Below are positions 13,155 to 15,165 of a stretch of 15,165 bases of DNA, in pieces (the first letter of the stretch is position 1; each line of letters begins with the position of its first letter). Source of the stretch: Loktanella sp. (GTDB taxonomy: Bacteria; Pseudomonadota; Alphaproteobacteria; Rhodobacterales; Rhodobacteraceae); NCBI GenBank assembly GCA_003551805.1, contig PUNR01000381.1:1-15165 (forward strand), written 5' to 3'. Made by a program: the position numbers and the translations under genes. A model generated the notes under the pieces. The model saw only the letters and a list, made by a program, of their open reading frames with translations. It was not told where the DNA came from and ran no database searches.

Positions 13155-14057
13155 TCAAACCAAGGGGCTGTCTGTCAAGCACGCCATGCGTTCCAGACGT
13201 GCGACCTCTGCTGTGATACCGGCACTGATGGCATGGGCGACGCGGGTCAGCCTGTCGGATTGCCGGGCCGATTTGTGCCGCACCAGATAGAATGACCGCG
13301 TCAGCGCGATCTGGTCGGTCAGGATGCGCCGCAATTCGGGCGCAAAGGGCAGCGCGAAATCATGCACGATGCCGACACCGGCCTGCCGGATCATCTGAAG
13401 CTGCACCGCGACAGAATTCGAGGCCAGTTGCACACCCCCTGCCCCCAGATCGCCCAGATAATCCAGTTCCTTGTCGAAAATCATGTCGGGAATATAGCCG
13501 ACAATCGCCCTGTTTTTCAGATCAGCCAGCGTTTCAACAGGGGCTGCATCATGGCGCATGGCCAGATGCAGTTGGTAATCGGTGATTTTTTGAACGATCA
13601 ATTGTCCTGCGGCGGGCAGGCTGACGGTGATCGCCATGTCTGCCTCGCGGCGTGACAGGTTGACGACGCGGGGCAGTGCCAGCACCTGCATTTCCAGATC
13701 GGGGTTATCACGTTGCAAGGCGGCGCAGACCTGCGGCAGCAGGAAATTCGCCACACCATCGGGCGCGCCGATGCGGATCTGGCCGGTCAGGGCGTTGGTC
13801 GTGCCGCGCGATTCCTCTAGCGCAAGTGACATTTGCGTTTCGGCATCCGCCGCGCGGTCGCGCATCCGTTCACCCAGATCAGTCAGCGCATAGCCCTGTG
13901 GGGATTTGACGAACAAAGCAGCACCCAGACTGCGTTCCAGTCGTGCGATGCGACGGCCAAGCGTGGCAGGGTCCATTTTCGTTAGCGGTGCTGCGGCAGA
14001 CAGGCTTTCGGTGCGCGCCACGGCCAGAAACACCCGCATGTCATCCCAGTTATCCAT
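13155..14057 (-). CDS. LysR-family regulator divergent from mmsA
   Basis: This 300-residue regulator has a LysR winged helix-turn-helix in the first 60 residues (MDNWDDMRVFLAVARTESLSAAA, then LGRRIARLERSLGAALF) and a substrate-binding domain from about residue 88 to 290. The start form MDNWDDMRVFLAVA is typical of the LysR subgroup in which DPATLGRRIARLE replaces the usual QSAVSRQI. The frame is open to 14189, but that would run into mmsA; the ATG at 14055-14057 follows GCAGGACG. It shares a 96-bp control region with mmsA, which suggests it regulates that gene. The effector is unknown. Confidence 0.9.
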   Translation of the reverse strand: MDNWDDMRVFLAVARTESLSAAAPLTKMDPATLGRRIARLERSLGAALFVKSPQGYALTDLGERMRDRAADAETQMSLALEESRGTTNALTGQIRIGAPDGVANFLLPQVCAALQRDNPDLEMQVLALPRVVNLSRREADMAITVSLPAAGQLIVQKITDYQLHLAMRHDAAPVETLADLKNRAIVGYIPDMIFDKELDYLGDLGAGGVQLASNSVAVQLQMIRQAGVGIVHDFALPFAPELRRILTDQIALTRSFYLVRHKSARQSDRLTRVAHAISAGITAEVARLERMACLTDSPLV

Positions 14058-14069
14058 CAACGTCCTGCA

Positions 14070-14129
14070 ATTTTGCAAAATGATTTTGATATATTGCCGC
14101 TTTTCCATGCAAAAACGCAAGCCTATAGT
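14070..14129. promoter_or_regulatory. Divergent control region of LysR and mmsA with a 12-nt palindrome
   Basis: ATTTTGCAAAAT (14070-14081) is a perfect palindrome placed 12 bp upstream of the LysR start, suited to autoregulation. A second TGCAAAAA stretch lies at 14108-14115, just before a -10-like TATAGT (14124-14129) for mmsA. No good -35 box sits at the right spacing, which suits an activator-dependent promoter. Binding is inferred. Confidence 0.45.
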
Positions 14130-14153
14130 CGCACCAACCAATGGAGGACCATC

Positions 14154-15165
14154 ATGCAAGAACTGACCCATTACATCGGCGGCGAACACGTCAAAGGCAC
14201 GTCGGGCCGCTTTGCCGATGTCTATAACCCTGCCACCGGCGAAGTGCAGGCGCGCGTGCCGTTGGCCAATGCCGCCGAGATGGACAAGGCGGTACAGATT
14301 GCAGCCAAAGCGCAGGTCGCATGGGCCAAGGTCAACCCGCAGCGCCGTGCGCGCGTGATGATGGCATTTGTGGGCCTGCTGAACCGCGATATGGAAAAAC
14401 TGGCCGAGGCTTTGTCACGCGAACACGGCAAGACCATCCCCGACGCCAAAGGCGATGTGGTTCGGGGCTTGGAAGTCGTCGAATATTGCATCGGCGCGCC
14501 GCAATTGCTGAAGGGTGAATTCACCGACAGCGCCGGCCCCGGTATCGATATGTATTCAATGAAACAGGCGTTGGGTGTCACGGCTGGCATCACGCCATTC
14601 AACTTTCCCGCCATGATCCCGATGTGGATGTTCGCGCCCGCGATTGCCTGCGGCAATGCGTTTATCCTCAAACCGTCAGAGCGTGACCCTTCGGTGCCTT
14701 TGATGCTGGCCGAACTAATGGAAGAAGCGGGCCTGCCCAAAGGCATCCTGCAGGTCGTGAACGGCGACAAGGAAGCAGTCGATGCGATCCTTGACCATGA
14801 CGTGATCCAGTCGATCGGTTTTGTTGGCTCGACCCCGATTGCCGAATATATCTATGCCCGCGGCTGTGCCAACGGCAAGCGCGTGCAATGTTTTGGCGGC
14901 GCCAAGAACCACATGATCATCATGCCCGATGCCGATATGGATCAGGCCGCAGATGCGCTGATCGGTGCCGGCTACGGTGCTGCGGGCGAACGCTGCATGG
15001 CGATTTCGGTCGCCGTTCCTGTTGGTGAAGAAACCGCCAACAAGCTGATCGAAAAGCTGGTCCCGCGGATCGAGGCGCTGAAAGTCGGCCCTTATACATC
15101 GGGTAATGACGTGGATTACGGGCCTGTCGTGGCGGCTTCGGCCAAGGCCAATATTCTCAAGCTGG
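14154..15165 (+). CDS. mmsA: Methylmalonate-semialdehyde dehydrogenase, CoA-acylating (N-terminal 337 residues; runs off the right edge)
   Basis: MmsA converts methylmalonate semialdehyde (from valine, or malonate semialdehyde from other routes) to propionyl-CoA or acetyl-CoA with NAD and CoA. The visible 337 residues begin MQELTHYIGGEHVKGTSGRF and include AGITPFNFPAMIPMWMFAPA, LKPSERDPSVPLMLAELM, FVGSTPIAEYIY, and GGAKNHMIIMPDAD. In that last motif the general-base Glu of ordinary aldehyde dehydrogenases is Asn, a mark of the CoA-acylating family. The catalytic Cys is residue 281 in GERCMAISVAV. Full-length enzymes are about 500 residues. GGAGGA precedes the ATG. A LysR gene is divergent. 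Confidence 0.95.
   Translation, partial: MQELTHYIGGEHVKGTSGRFADVYNPATGEVQARVPLANAAEMDKAVQIAAKAQVAWAKVNPQRRARVMMAFVGLLNRDMEKLAEALSREHGKTIPDAKGDVVRGLEVVEYCIGAPQLLKGEFTDSAGPGIDMYSMKQALGVTAGITPFNFPAMIPMWMFAPAIACGNAFILKPSERDPSVPLMLAELMEEAGLPKGILQVVNGDKEAVDAILDHDVIQSIGFVGSTPIAEYIYARGCANGKRVQCFGGAKNHMIIMPDADMDQAADALIGAGYGAAGERCMAISVAVPVGEETANKLIEKLVPRIEALKVGPYTSGNDVDYGPVVAASAKANILKL

Noticed and set aside
14058..14189. Extension of the second LysR gene to 14189
   Set aside because: It would overlap the start of mmsA and its control region. The ATG at 14057 gives the standard LysR N terminus.

Overview
The window looks like a chromosomal segment of an alphaproteobacterium of the order Rhodobacterales (Roseobacter group). 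I infer this from the protein style (PurL, transketolase, GAPDH, MmsA), the moderately high G+C, the zapA/zauP pair divergent from tkt, and a dispersed CTCCGGCGGGAG-type element. It is mostly core metabolism. I see no insertion sequence, prophage, CRISPR array, tRNA or rRNA.

Layout. 1-1479 (-): N-terminal part of a fused indolepyruvate ferredoxin oxidoreductase, cut by the window edge, with a divergent LysR regulator at 1632-2537 (+). The 309-base gap 2538-2846 has no protein gene but holds a well-formed small-RNA candidate (about 2685-2763) with its own promoter and terminator. 2847-5727 (+): purL, then bolA and a monothiol glutaredoxin gene (an Fe-S/iron-handling pair). 5728-6565 (-): zapA and an overlapping coiled-coil gene resembling zauP. 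6828-8846 (+): tkt with a TTG start. Between tkt and a convergent DoxX-family gene (8900-9265, -) lies an inverted pair of REP-like palindromes. 9473-11802 (+): two GAPDH paralogues with a 47-residue membrane protein gene between them. 11971-12129 (+): a 52-residue DUF1127-like protein. 12126-13118 (-): coaD and a tandem CBS-domain protein. 13155-14057 (-): a second LysR gene, divergent from mmsA (14154 to the right edge, +).

How the genes work together. tkt and the two gap genes form a central-carbon block. GapA (10801-11802) keeps the acidic residue that marks NAD enzymes. The upstream paralogue (9473-10471) has Ala-Thr there and Arg-Arg at the second coenzyme-determining site, so it is probably NADP-dependent. 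LacI-type palindromes of the form TGTTAnCGnTAACA lie before both genes: two sites 30 bp apart upstream of the first, and one close to the start of the second. This suggests one sugar-responsive regulator (CceR/PckR-like) controlling a gluconeogenic/glycolytic enzyme pair. A similar site lies before the first LysR gene. The two ends of the window carry amino-acid catabolism (indolepyruvate oxidation; valine/methylmalonate semialdehyde oxidation), each with a divergent LysR regulator.

The most interesting points are the small-RNA candidate, the coenzyme-switched GAPDH pair with its operators, the REPIN-like element that supplies the end of the DoxX gene, and a near-identical 35/36-nt element present twice in opposite orientation.
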